Shown piece by piece: positions 49,481-57,579 of a stretch of 64,000 nucleotides of DNA (positions are counted from its first letter, which is position 1; each line of letters begins with the position of its first letter). This stretch comes from Clostridia bacterium (GTDB lineage: Bacteria > Bacillota > Clostridia > TANB77 > CAG-465), in contig JAFWCU010000029.1 of the NCBI GenBank assembly GCA_017534305.1, forward strand, positions 1 to 64,000. The letters run 5' to 3'. The position numbers were made by a program, and so were the translations under genes. The notes below the pieces were generated by a model. The model saw only the letters and a program-made list of their open reading frames with translations. It searched no databases and was not told the DNA's origin.

Positions 49481-51829
49481 CTAATTTAATTCTATCTTAT
49501 TAACTATTACAGTAGCATCATCTTCAAGTGTTCCACCATTGTTTAAATATAGTATTTCTTTAATTTCTTGAGCAATTAATTTAGCAGATTTTGAATAATC
49601 ACAAGTTAATAAATAATTCTTTAAATAATTATTATTTATATCACTACCTTCTGGAACTATTCCATCACTTACTTGAATAACAAAATCTCCCTCTTTCAGT
49701 TTTTTACAAATCGGTACAAATTCATTATCTTCAACAAGTCCAACAGGAATGCTGTTTGAAGTTATAACTACTACTTTTCCATCTGCTATTAAATATGTAG
49801 GAGCAGCTCCAAGTTTAATAAAATAACATTCACCATTTCTTTGATTAATAATAGCCGCATCTAAACTTGCATAAAGCTCATCTTCACCTTTAAGTTTAAC
49901 TATGTTATTTACTATTTCAATAGCTTTTTCTTCACTAAATCCACCACTAAGTAGCCTATCTAACATATTAACTACTGCAGTAGAACTTTTAGAAGCATCT
50001 TCACCACTTCCAACTCCATCACTTATTACAGTTAATTTCCTTAAATCATTTAATTCTGTTTGTAAATATGTATCTCCAGAAACTTCTTCTCCTGTTTTAT
50101 TTTCAGATACAATTTCTGTACTAATACTATATTTTGGAGTAGATATTAGTTTGATTTTAGATTTTTCTGTTTTAGAAATATTTAATATAAGCTTAACTGT
50201 CATACTTTGTTCTAGTATATTTGAAGCAAGCTCTACTATAGTCTTCTTTTGCTTGTCTATATTAGTTAATATATCTGTTACAAATGTATATTCTGTTAAA
50301 TCTTCTGTTTTTTCAAATTCATCTTCATATACATTATATCCTGCAAATTTTAATTCATCTCTTAATTTTTGTTGAGATGCATCTTTTACAAGAGCACCTT
50401 CTTTTAGATCATTTGCAATATTATCTAATAGTTTAGACACTTCTTTATATTGTCTTGCAACTTTTTCTGTATTTTCTAATTCTCTTAGTTTTAGTACTCT
50501 AGTAATTCTCATATTAGTGTACATATTATATATATCATCTATAATTTGTTTTGAATGTTTACAGTCAAACTTAAGCATTTCATGCTCTATTGGTTCACCA
50601 TTTTCAAGTTTTTCTGCTAAGAATTGAGCTGTTTCATCTAAGTTTTCTTTATCTATACATTCATCCATATCTGAGCATGATATACATTTATTATTTACAT
50701 ATCCTAGTATATATTTTTTAATAACATCTGCTGTTTCTTTTTCTGTTTCTTTACTTGTTGGAACAGTAATTTCAGATAGTGATTCAAATACTTCAGATAC
50801 AGCACCAATCTTTTCTTTTGCCTCTTTAGTAGGGCTTAGCAAATTATTTCTAACTGCTTCTAAGCCTTTGCCAAGATCAAATAAATTATCTAATTTTCTT
50901 TCAATAAACTTAGGCATAAAGAATAGCACAACTGAAGCTATCAATGTTTCACATACTATAATGCTAATATGTGAAGAACCAAGTCCATTGTATATTATAT
51001 ATATATTTCCTATTATAAACGGAATTATTACTGCAAGCTTTCCAAATCTTCTTAAAAATCCTGCAATAAATCCACTAAATGCCATTGCTACAACAAAAGA
51101 CATTGATGTCTCACATAAACATGAATATGTAAGTCCCATCATAAGTCCAGTTGTTGCGCCAAGAAGAGCACCATTTCCCCATCCATAGATAAGTATTGTA
51201 ACAAGAGCCACTATCTCAAGCACTTTAAATCCCCATAAAGCAATTGGATTTAAAATAGATAAAATCATAGCAAGTGTTACCATCATCATGATACTTTCTT
51301 CTTTTGTATATACAAATCCGTTTCTTATATTTAAAATTACATTTAATCCTGTTGCCATTACTAGATACATTATTCCACATATTACTATACTAGATAATAT
51401 GTTAAATAAATCTGTAAATAATGCACCAGTTATAAATGAATAAACAAGCTGCAATATTGCAATAGATGCCTCAAACTTAACAAATATTGAATATTTTTTA
51501 TTCATTCCTGAAATATTAACTATAGCCGTTACCAAGTTATATAACAAGAAGAACACCACAAGTAGTATTATGCTCGAAACATCCTTTGCAACTGCAAGTC
51601 CAATAACTGATGGTAATAACACCAAAAGCAATGGTACTTCAAAAGCAGAAGCTGTTGCTAGCATAACATAGTTAAATGGTTTAAAATCTCCAATAAATGT
51701 TTTAGTAGACAAAAGTATAGCAATTAGCACAAATACTAAGTTCTTAATGTTTATAACTTTTCTTAATGTATTTAGTACTGAACCCATTTTTTCATCAATA
51801 TCACTGTCTAGATACTTATTATATATCAT
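49481..51829 (-). CDS. spoIIE: Stage II sporulation protein E (PP2C phosphatase)
   Basis: A 782-residue membrane phosphatase that dephosphorylates SpoIIAA and so activates sigma-F in the forespore; it also works with FtsZ at the polar septum. About ten membrane helices occupy residues 25-310. A helical regulatory region with a C-S-D-M-D-E-C segment follows. The PP2C domain starts near 565, with I-S-D-G-V-G-S-G at about 605, V-S-D-G-I and the final E-D-D-A-T metal ligands. GAGGTG precedes the ATG. The promoter overlaps a Spo0A box. Confidence 0.95.
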   Translation of the reverse strand: MIYNKYLDSDIDEKMGSVLNTLRKVINIKNLVFVLIAILLSTKTFIGDFKPFNYVMLATASAFEVPLLLVLLPSVIGLAVAKDVSSIILLVVFFLLYNLVTAIVNISGMNKKYSIFVKFEASIAILQLVYSFITGALFTDLFNILSSIVICGIMYLVMATGLNVILNIRNGFVYTKEESIMMMVTLAMILSILNPIALWGFKVLEIVALVTILIYGWGNGALLGATTGLMMGLTYSCLCETSMSFVVAMAFSGFIAGFLRRFGKLAVIIPFIIGNIYIIYNGLGSSHISIIVCETLIASVVLFFMPKFIERKLDNLFDLGKGLEAVRNNLLSPTKEAKEKIGAVSEVFESLSEITVPTSKETEKETADVIKKYILGYVNNKCISCSDMDECIDKENLDETAQFLAEKLENGEPIEHEMLKFDCKHSKQIIDDIYNMYTNMRITRVLKLRELENTEKVARQYKEVSKLLDNIANDLKEGALVKDASQQKLRDELKFAGYNVYEDEFEKTEDLTEYTFVTDILTNIDKQKKTIVELASNILEQSMTVKLILNISKTEKSKIKLISTPKYSISTEIVSENKTGEEVSGDTYLQTELNDLRKLTVISDGVGSGEDASKSSTAVVNMLDRLLSGGFSEEKAIEIVNNIVKLKGEDELYASLDAAIINQRNGECYFIKLGAAPTYLIADGKVVVITSNSIPVGLVEDNEFVPICKKLKEGDFVIQVSDGIVPEGSDINNNYLKNYLLTCDYSKSAKLIAQEIKEILYLNNGGTLEDDATVIVNKIELN

Positions 51830-51857
51830 CCCTTACACCTCTTATACTCTATATTCT

Positions 51858-51886
51858 ACTATATCATTTTTGAATTTGTTGTCGAA
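51858..51886 (-). promoter_or_regulatory. spoIIE promoter with overlapping Spo0A box
   Basis: On the minus strand TTCGACA (51880-51886) is a perfect reverse 0A box (TGTCGAA on the plus strand) and includes a -35-like TCGACA. A -10 TATAGT with TGA before it (51858-51863) is 16 bp away, and TAGAAT (51853-51858) is 21 bp away. The latter is the long spacing of Spo0A-dependent Bacillus promoters. Confidence 0.7.
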
Positions 51887-51901
51887 ATCTAAAATAGATA
51901 T

Positions 51902-51937
51902 AATAAAAATAGTCAAACATAAAATTTGGCTATTTTT
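51902..51937 (-). terminator. Intrinsic terminator after the AT-hook protein gene
   Basis: AAAAATAGCCAAA and TTTGACTATTTTT arms with a 7-base loop; the T-rich 3' arm continues into the spoIIE promoter region. Confidence 0.75.
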
Positions 51938-51950
51938 ACTAAAACACTAT

Positions 51951-53288
51951 TTATTTTTTCTTAGGTCTACCTACTGGTCTTTTCTCTTTAGGTTTATCTT
52001 CTTTTCTAGGTCTTCCTGCTCTTCTTTTAGGTTTTTCTTCTTCAATTGCCTCATCTTCGTCATTTTCTTCTTCGTTTTCTATATCATTTTCTTCTTCGTC
52101 TTCAAATTCTTCGTCTTCTTCAGTTTTTTCTTCAGTCTCACCTTCATCGTCATCTTTATTTTTTCCTAGTATTTCATCTAGGTTAAGCTTGTCTATATCG
52201 ATATCCTCATCATCCATCATATCTGGATCTATTGGTTCTTCTTCCTCTTCTTCAACTTCAGGATTTAGAATTTTATCTAATCTTTCTTTTACTGCTTCGT
52301 CCTTAGTCATTTCATAAGCTTTTTGATATAAGAACATATCTACAGCTTCTTCATCTTCAGGTTCTGCAGCAAGTAATTTAGAATACTCTAAATATTCATC
52401 CTCAGTTGCTATTGTTCTATGAACATCATTAACTTTAGTTTTAATCATCATATCATAGATTTCTTTAAACATCTTGATATAATCATTATCATTCATAATA
52501 TCTTTCTCATAGCTTTCATCATAGATTTTAAGAATTTTATCAAAAATCTTATCTATAATTTTAAAGTATCTATAAGAATTTTTACAAATATTAATTATTA
52601 AGTTATATTCATATGTATGCTTGTCTATATCTGATTCAATACCTTTAATCATAGACTCAATTACATACTCGATTAATTCTCTTTCATCTGATGGTAATTT
52701 AGAAATATCATAGTTATCATTAATATATCCAACATATTCATCAATTGCATCAAATAATTCTTTATATAGCTCGTCCTTATATTGATCTGTTTGAATTGCA
52801 GTATCAATATCTTCAGCAATTTTAATAACTTTGTTATATCTTTGTGCTTTTCCTTCATCCTTAATATTTTGTTTTACTTCATCAATAGCAGAAGAAATAG
52901 CTAGTAGATTAAACTTGATATCTTCTTTAGATTTAAATTTAGAACGAGTAACTCTATCATATTCCATCTCTAGGAATGTTTTTTGAAGTTCAAGTCTAGT
53001 CTTTTTATCTGATGAATTAATATTGTCTATAATCTCATCTGGATAAGACATTTTTAATTCATACATACTTCTTTGCATAATATCATATTGATATTTTACA
53101 AAAACAATTTCCCTTAATATATTTTCTTGATAAGTTTTCTTATCATCGCCTTCAGTTTTTCTAATTACAGATAGATGTTCATCTATCGCCTTATTCATTT
53201 TGTTCATGTTAAGCATAATAACTACGCTTTGTATAACTCTGTCAAAAAAGTTAATCTTCTTTTTCGAACTTACAACTATATCTGCCAT
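51951..53288 (-). CDS. Acidic helical protein with C-terminal AT-hooks
   Basis: A 445-residue protein of unknown function. Residues 1-335 are soluble and almost entirely helical. About 336-418 is a strongly acidic tail with runs of Glu and Asp. The last 25 residues hold two AT-hook motifs, R-R-A-G-R-P-R-K and R-P-V-G-R-P-K-K, in basic surroundings. This end should bind the minor groove of AT-rich DNA. GGGAGAG precedes the ATG; a strong promoter is at 53374-53401. It sits between addB and spoIIE and is closed by a terminator 14 bp after its stop. No known family recognised. Confidence 0.7.
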   Translation of the reverse strand: MADIVVSSKKKINFFDRVIQSVVIMLNMNKMNKAIDEHLSVIRKTEGDDKKTYQENILREIVFVKYQYDIMQRSMYELKMSYPDEIIDNINSSDKKTRLELQKTFLEMEYDRVTRSKFKSKEDIKFNLLAISSAIDEVKQNIKDEGKAQRYNKVIKIAEDIDTAIQTDQYKDELYKELFDAIDEYVGYINDNYDISKLPSDERELIEYVIESMIKGIESDIDKHTYEYNLIINICKNSYRYFKIIDKIFDKILKIYDESYEKDIMNDNDYIKMFKEIYDMMIKTKVNDVHRTIATEDEYLEYSKLLAAEPEDEEAVDMFLYQKAYEMTKDEAVKERLDKILNPEVEEEEEEPIDPDMMDDEDIDIDKLNLDEILGKNKDDDEGETEEKTEEDEEFEDEEENDIENEEENDEDEAIEEEKPKRRAGRPRKEDKPKEKRPVGRPKKK

Positions 53289-53373
53289 ATAACAACTCTC
53301 CCTCTTTTATCTTCAGTAAGTCTATCTCAAAAAGAACTTTATCTTTCAAATATTACTTCAGTATTATAATTAT

Positions 53374-53401
53374 ATTATATCTAATTTCAAATATTTTTCA
53401 A
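53374..53401 (-). promoter_or_regulatory. Sigma-A promoter of the AT-hook protein gene
   Basis: TTGAAA (53396-53401), 16 bp, TATAAT (53374-53379), 86 bp before the start codon. Confidence 0.65.
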
Positions 53402-53447
53402 CCCTTTGCAATTATTTTCGTAATATTTTTTTAATACAAGAAACATA

Positions 53448-53486
53448 ACATTGTAACAATGTGTATGATACGCTATATTACGCTAT
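53448..53486. repeat. Palindrome and 10-bp-spaced direct repeats behind addB
   Basis: ACATTGT-A-ACAATGT (53448-53462) is a perfect palindrome. Two ACGCTAT copies (53470-53476 and 53480-53486) are exactly 10 bp apart, one helical turn. The group lies between the addB stop and the AT-hook gene promoter, in the position of operator sites. Confidence 0.45.
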
Positions 53487-53487
53487 T

Positions 53488-56400
53488 TTATACGTTAATA
53501 TTTTTTCTACAAGTTGACGAATATTTACAATATTGGCAATATTTTTCTTTTTTATTTGGTGCTATTTTTACATTTCCAGAAGCTATTTCTTTTCCTATTT
53601 CTTTAAGTAATACTCTTGTTTCATCACAAAGATTTTTAAATGCTTCTTCCTCTATAACTTTAGCAGAACCTTTAGATATACTTTGTTTAGTTACATCAAT
53701 AAGACTAGTTTTCGAATCTTCAAAATGTCTGTCCATTTTTGTAAGTAACTCTATATCACTTAAAAATAGTCCATTCATTTTTAATCTTTTCATTATTTCT
53801 GCTTTTATTCTTTCGTTATCTGTATAATATTCTGATAGAGATACTAATCTATCTGAAAGATTAAAATACACCATTGCTGCAGGATTTACCTTAATGTTTT
53901 CATTTTTTTCAACATTATCCATAAAAGCCATCATATATGTAATAAGTTGTAGAGATAATCCTTCTTTAATCTTATCTATTTTTAAATCTTTTCCACTAGA
54001 TTTGTAGTCTACTACTCTAATATACATACTATCTCTAAAGTAAAAAAAGTCTACTCTATCTATTTTACCTATTAATTTCATTACTTTTCCGTCTCCAAGC
54101 TCAATTTCCATAGGTAAAAACGCACTTCCATCTTTAAACTCTATTTCGTAATCATAAGGTTTAAACTCAGATTGGTTATAACTTAAAGCCACAGTACGAA
54201 TAACTTTCTTCATAGTATTAATAAGCTTTCTTTTTAATACCATATATTTAACACTTTGCTTTTGTTTAGATAGATTTTTATCTATTGATTCATATATTAT
54301 ATCTTCTAGCATTTTCTCATATTCTGGCAAAATTTCTTCTTTCTCATCATCTAAAATTGCTTGCCAAGAAATACCATTTTCCATTATCTTTTTAGAAAAC
54401 ACTTCAAGTACTCCATGCATAAAGCTTCCAAGTTCTAATACATTTAGCTTAGCTTCTTGATTTGGTAAAACTTTTAAAATGTATTGCATAAAGTATGAAA
54501 ATGGGCACTTTTTATATAATTCTAGTCTACTTACACTAGTTTTAAATTCATCACGATAAATAATATCTGTAATATCTTTACTCAAGTTTGAATCATTCTT
54601 TTTATATGCAAGAATGTCTTTATATATTGGATCTTCACTAAAGTATTCATACACATTAAGAATAAGAGAAATATCATCTCCATCCTTCATATTATATATA
54701 CTTTTAATTAACCACATAAACAACTCATCTTTTGAGTGAAGACTAAATATATCTTTAACTTCATTATTTCCAGTAACATCACCTAAGACTTCAAAATTTG
54801 CAATCTGACTCATTAGGGTTAAAAGTGAAGATTTTCTCGTAGCTTTACCACTCATTTCTGCTGCTGGAATATATACATATAGTTTCTCACTAATATTATT
54901 TAAAGTTTCATATATATTGAAAAAGCCCATATTAAGTTTAGAAATTGTTGTCTCACGAATATCTATATCCTTTTCTTTTAGTTTTTCTAGTTCACTATCT
55001 CTAAATAATATGTCTTCATCTACTTTTTTAGGAAATTTTCCCTCAGTTACTCCAATAAAGAATCCTATCTTTTTAGGTAAAGTCTTAGTTACATTAATAT
55101 CTACAAGTTCAATTCTATCCTTTGTTGCTGGAATAGTTTTAACTTTTATATCTTTTATTACTAAATTGAAAATATTAGTAAATTCTTCTATAGTAAGCTC
55201 TTCATCTGCATAAACTTTAGAAATAGAATCAAAAATATTAGAAATTGAACTCCATATTTGAGACTCAAAGTTTTTAGTATCTTCCTCCTCAACAATAGAT
55301 ACTAAATTATCATAATTATTAAATATGTTGTTATTTACTAAATGAGCATAAATAGCAGATATAATATCTTTTGCACTACCTTTTGAAATTGTTTTAACAA
55401 ATTCATACATAGATACAATTTTGGCTTTTAATTCATTTAGTTCAGTTAAATCATAAGTTTCTTTCATATTATTTAATGTAAAACTATTATTTACTAAATA
55501 CTTATTTACATTAAATTCTTTCATATAGTTTTCAAGCATATATACATCTTTTAAATCTATATCTGTTAGACCCTGTTTTAAAAGATCAAAAACAAGTTCT
55601 AAATTAAGTCCAAAACATGCTAAATTTAGAAGTCCTTGTATATATTTTGCTAGAATTGAGTCACTCACCGGTTTAGATTTAGCAAGATATATTTCTAGAT
55701 TATTTGCATAAAAAGTTCTAGAAATTAAAGTCTCATATTCTTCAGGACAAGTGGTATAAATTGCAAAATCTGAATATCTATATCCTTTTTTAACTAAAGT
55801 TGCAATCTCTTTTGCAACAGCTTCAACTTCTTTTGCAATATTTGTATGTATCTTAAATTCAAATGATGGTAGTGATATCTTTTTACCTTTTTCTTCATCA
55901 CTCGAAAATAGGTTATTTGCTACATATTTAATATCTTCTGCTTGAGAAAATACATTATCATATTTAACTATATTTTCAAGTGCAACATCATTTTTTGCAC
56001 AAAGCGCACATATCTTTTTATATGTTTTATTTACAACTTCAAATATGCTATCTGATACGAATATATCTTCAAATTTAGCTATATCTGTATTAAGCGTAAA
56101 AGTAACATTTACGCCCATTTTAATCATTTTATCTATTAACTCATACTCGCTATTAGAAAAGTTGTTATAGCCATCAAAATACACATACAAAGATGATGGA
56201 TTTTCAAACCAAGAAGATTTAAATATGTTACTTAAAAATATATCCATTTCATCTTTAGCATCTGTATATTTTGAACTCATTTTTTCAAAGTATTTGTTAT
56301 ATACATTTTTAATTTCTTCAAACTTAGTATCTGTTCGCTTATCTCCAGTACTTACCTCTAAAGTATTAAAATCTAAGCCACTTTTTCTAAATAAGTCCAT

Positions 56401-56769
56401 ATAAATATCTAAGATATCTAAAAATCCAGGATAGTTTTTAACTTTTTTAAAGACATCAAAAAGATCTGGATTTTCGCGAATCACTTGAGTTAATATTATT
56501 TTTCTATCTAGTTTAGATAAGAAATTTTCATCTATATGCAAGTTTTGAAGTTTTGTTTCCTCTGCAATAAACTCAGATATAGTAGTAACATTTACTCCAA
56601 TTATTCCAGGCACATTAAGTATGTTCATATACTCTTCCTCTGCTTTAGCACGAGCTTGAGAAGGAACAAAAAGGATCACTTTCTTACCATTATCTAAATT
56701 ATCTTTTATCTCATTATATATGTGTGTAGTTTTTCCTGTTTTAGATTTTCCTAAAATACAATTAACCAT
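53488..56769 (-). CDS. addB: ATP-dependent helicase/nuclease subunit B
   Basis: The 1093-residue AddB/RexB partner of AddA in double-strand break end-processing and Chi-dependent recombination. Walker A is G-K-S-K-T-G-K-T (7-14). The C-terminal nuclease domain has V-V-D-Y-K-S-S-G-K. The four 4Fe-4S cysteines are represented by Y-K-K-C-P-F-S-Y before it and C-Q-Y-C-K-Y-S-S-T-C at the end. AAGGAG for this gene is made by the last codons of scpB, two bases away. addA is not next to it in this window, unlike in most Clostridia and Bacilli. Confidence 0.92.
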   Translation of the reverse strand: MVNCILGKSKTGKTTHIYNEIKDNLDNGKKVILFVPSQARAKAEEEYMNILNVPGIIGVNVTTISEFIAEETKLQNLHIDENFLSKLDRKIILTQVIRENPDLFDVFKKVKNYPGFLDILDIYMDLFRKSGLDFNTLEVSTGDKRTDTKFEEIKNVYNKYFEKMSSKYTDAKDEMDIFLSNIFKSSWFENPSSLYVYFDGYNNFSNSEYELIDKMIKMGVNVTFTLNTDIAKFEDIFVSDSIFEVVNKTYKKICALCAKNDVALENIVKYDNVFSQAEDIKYVANNLFSSDEEKGKKISLPSFEFKIHTNIAKEVEAVAKEIATLVKKGYRYSDFAIYTTCPEEYETLISRTFYANNLEIYLAKSKPVSDSILAKYIQGLLNLACFGLNLELVFDLLKQGLTDIDLKDVYMLENYMKEFNVNKYLVNNSFTLNNMKETYDLTELNELKAKIVSMYEFVKTISKGSAKDIISAIYAHLVNNNIFNNYDNLVSIVEEEDTKNFESQIWSSISNIFDSISKVYADEELTIEEFTNIFNLVIKDIKVKTIPATKDRIELVDINVTKTLPKKIGFFIGVTEGKFPKKVDEDILFRDSELEKLKEKDIDIRETTISKLNMGFFNIYETLNNISEKLYVYIPAAEMSGKATRKSSLLTLMSQIANFEVLGDVTGNNEVKDIFSLHSKDELFMWLIKSIYNMKDGDDISLILNVYEYFSEDPIYKDILAYKKNDSNLSKDITDIIYRDEFKTSVSRLELYKKCPFSYFMQYILKVLPNQEAKLNVLELGSFMHGVLEVFSKKIMENGISWQAILDDEKEEILPEYEKMLEDIIYESIDKNLSKQKQSVKYMVLKRKLINTMKKVIRTVALSYNQSEFKPYDYEIEFKDGSAFLPMEIELGDGKVMKLIGKIDRVDFFYFRDSMYIRVVDYKSSGKDLKIDKIKEGLSLQLITYMMAFMDNVEKNENIKVNPAAMVYFNLSDRLVSLSEYYTDNERIKAEIMKRLKMNGLFLSDIELLTKMDRHFEDSKTSLIDVTKQSISKGSAKVIEEEAFKNLCDETRVLLKEIGKEIASGNVKIAPNKKEKYCQYCKYSSTCRKNINV

Positions 56770-56771
56770 TA

Positions 56772-57386
56772 TTACTCCTTAGTTTCTTCATTTTCAACTT
56801 CTGTATTTTCACTAGTTTCAGCTTCATTTTCTCCTTCAGTTTTTTCTTCATAATCTGTAACTAGCATTTGTTCATCTTTAATTTTAATATTTTCATAATC
56901 TGGCAAATCTTCTACTTTTTCTATTCCACAAGAACGTAAAAACTCATTAGTTACACTATATGCTGCTGGACGTCCAGGAAGATTTAAACGTGCAACCTCT
57001 TCAATAAGTCCACATTCAAGAAGTCTAGATACAGCAAAGTCTGAGTTTACTCCACGAATGTTTTCAATTTCTGTTTTAGTTATTTTTGGATTATATGCAA
57101 TAATACTTAGTGTTTCTTGTGCTGCAACAGAAAGATTTTTTCTTTTTGTATTTTCTACAAATTTATTTACTTCTTCATAATATTTATTATTTGTAACAAG
57201 TTGATACTGTCCATTTACTTCAATTAATGTAACCCCTTGAGTTGGATTATATTTTTCTTTTAATGCTTCAATAGCTTGAATCACATCTGCTTCTTCTACA
57301 TCCAGAGTATTAGCAAGCTCCATAGCACTAATTTCTCTTCCAAGTGCAAATAATATTGCTTCAATTGTATTGTTTAAGTTTTCCAT
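56772..57386 (-). CDS. scpB: Segregation and condensation protein B
   Basis: A 204-residue kleisin-associated winged-helix protein of the SMC-ScpAB condensin. The two winged helices cover about 5-160, with the family patterns E-A-I-L-F-A-L-G, Q-L-V-T-N, A-A-Q-E-T-L-S-I-I-A-Y, I-R-G-V-N-S and L-P-G-R-P-A-A-Y. The tail after 180 is acidic. It is translationally coupled to addB. scpA is not upstream; the gene instead has its own promoter and is divergent from the Clp ATPase. Confidence 0.93.
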   Translation of the reverse strand: MENLNNTIEAILFALGREISAMELANTLDVEEADVIQAIEALKEKYNPTQGVTLIEVNGQYQLVTNNKYYEEVNKFVENTKRKNLSVAAQETLSIIAYNPKITKTEIENIRGVNSDFAVSRLLECGLIEEVARLNLPGRPAAYSVTNEFLRSCGIEKVEDLPDYENIKIKDEQMLVTDYEEKTEGENEAETSENTEVENEETKE

Positions 57387-57415
57387 ATTCTCTACCTACT
57401 TTCAATTTCACCTAG

Positions 57416-57444
57416 ATTATACCAAAAGAATGCAAATTTTTAAA
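57416..57444 (-). promoter_or_regulatory. Promoter of scpB-addB
   Basis: TTTAAA (57439-57444), 17 bp, TGG-TATAAT (hexamer 57416-57421), 29 bp before scpB. Confidence 0.6.
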
Positions 57445-57504
57445 GAGTAAATTATTATACACTCAAAAACTATGACCAATATGCCATCTTTTGCCCTTTT
57501 CTCC

Positions 57505-57533
57505 TTGTTTTTACACCTATTTTATGATATAAT
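57505..57533 (+). promoter_or_regulatory. Promoter of the Clp ATPase gene
   Basis: TTGTTT (57505-57510), 17 bp, TGA-TATAAT (hexamer 57528-57533). The leader has a small GCTA/TAGC hairpin near 57540-57553. No CtsR heptad repeat or CIRCE element was found in 57387-57579. Confidence 0.7.
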
Positions 57534-57579
57534 TTCTATGCTATTTTTTAGCAGAAATTTATATAGGAGATGATAATAT

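Noticed and set aside
51747..52169. Plus-strand frame of 140 codons across spoIIE start and AT-hook gene end
   Set aside because: Phe/Ser/Ile-rich composition is the complement of the acidic tail; no ribosome binding site and it crosses two real genes and a terminator.
57387..57579. CtsR or HrcA (CIRCE) operator before the Clp ATPase
   Set aside because: No GGTCAAA heptad pair or TTAGCACTC/GAGTGCTAA repeat could be found.
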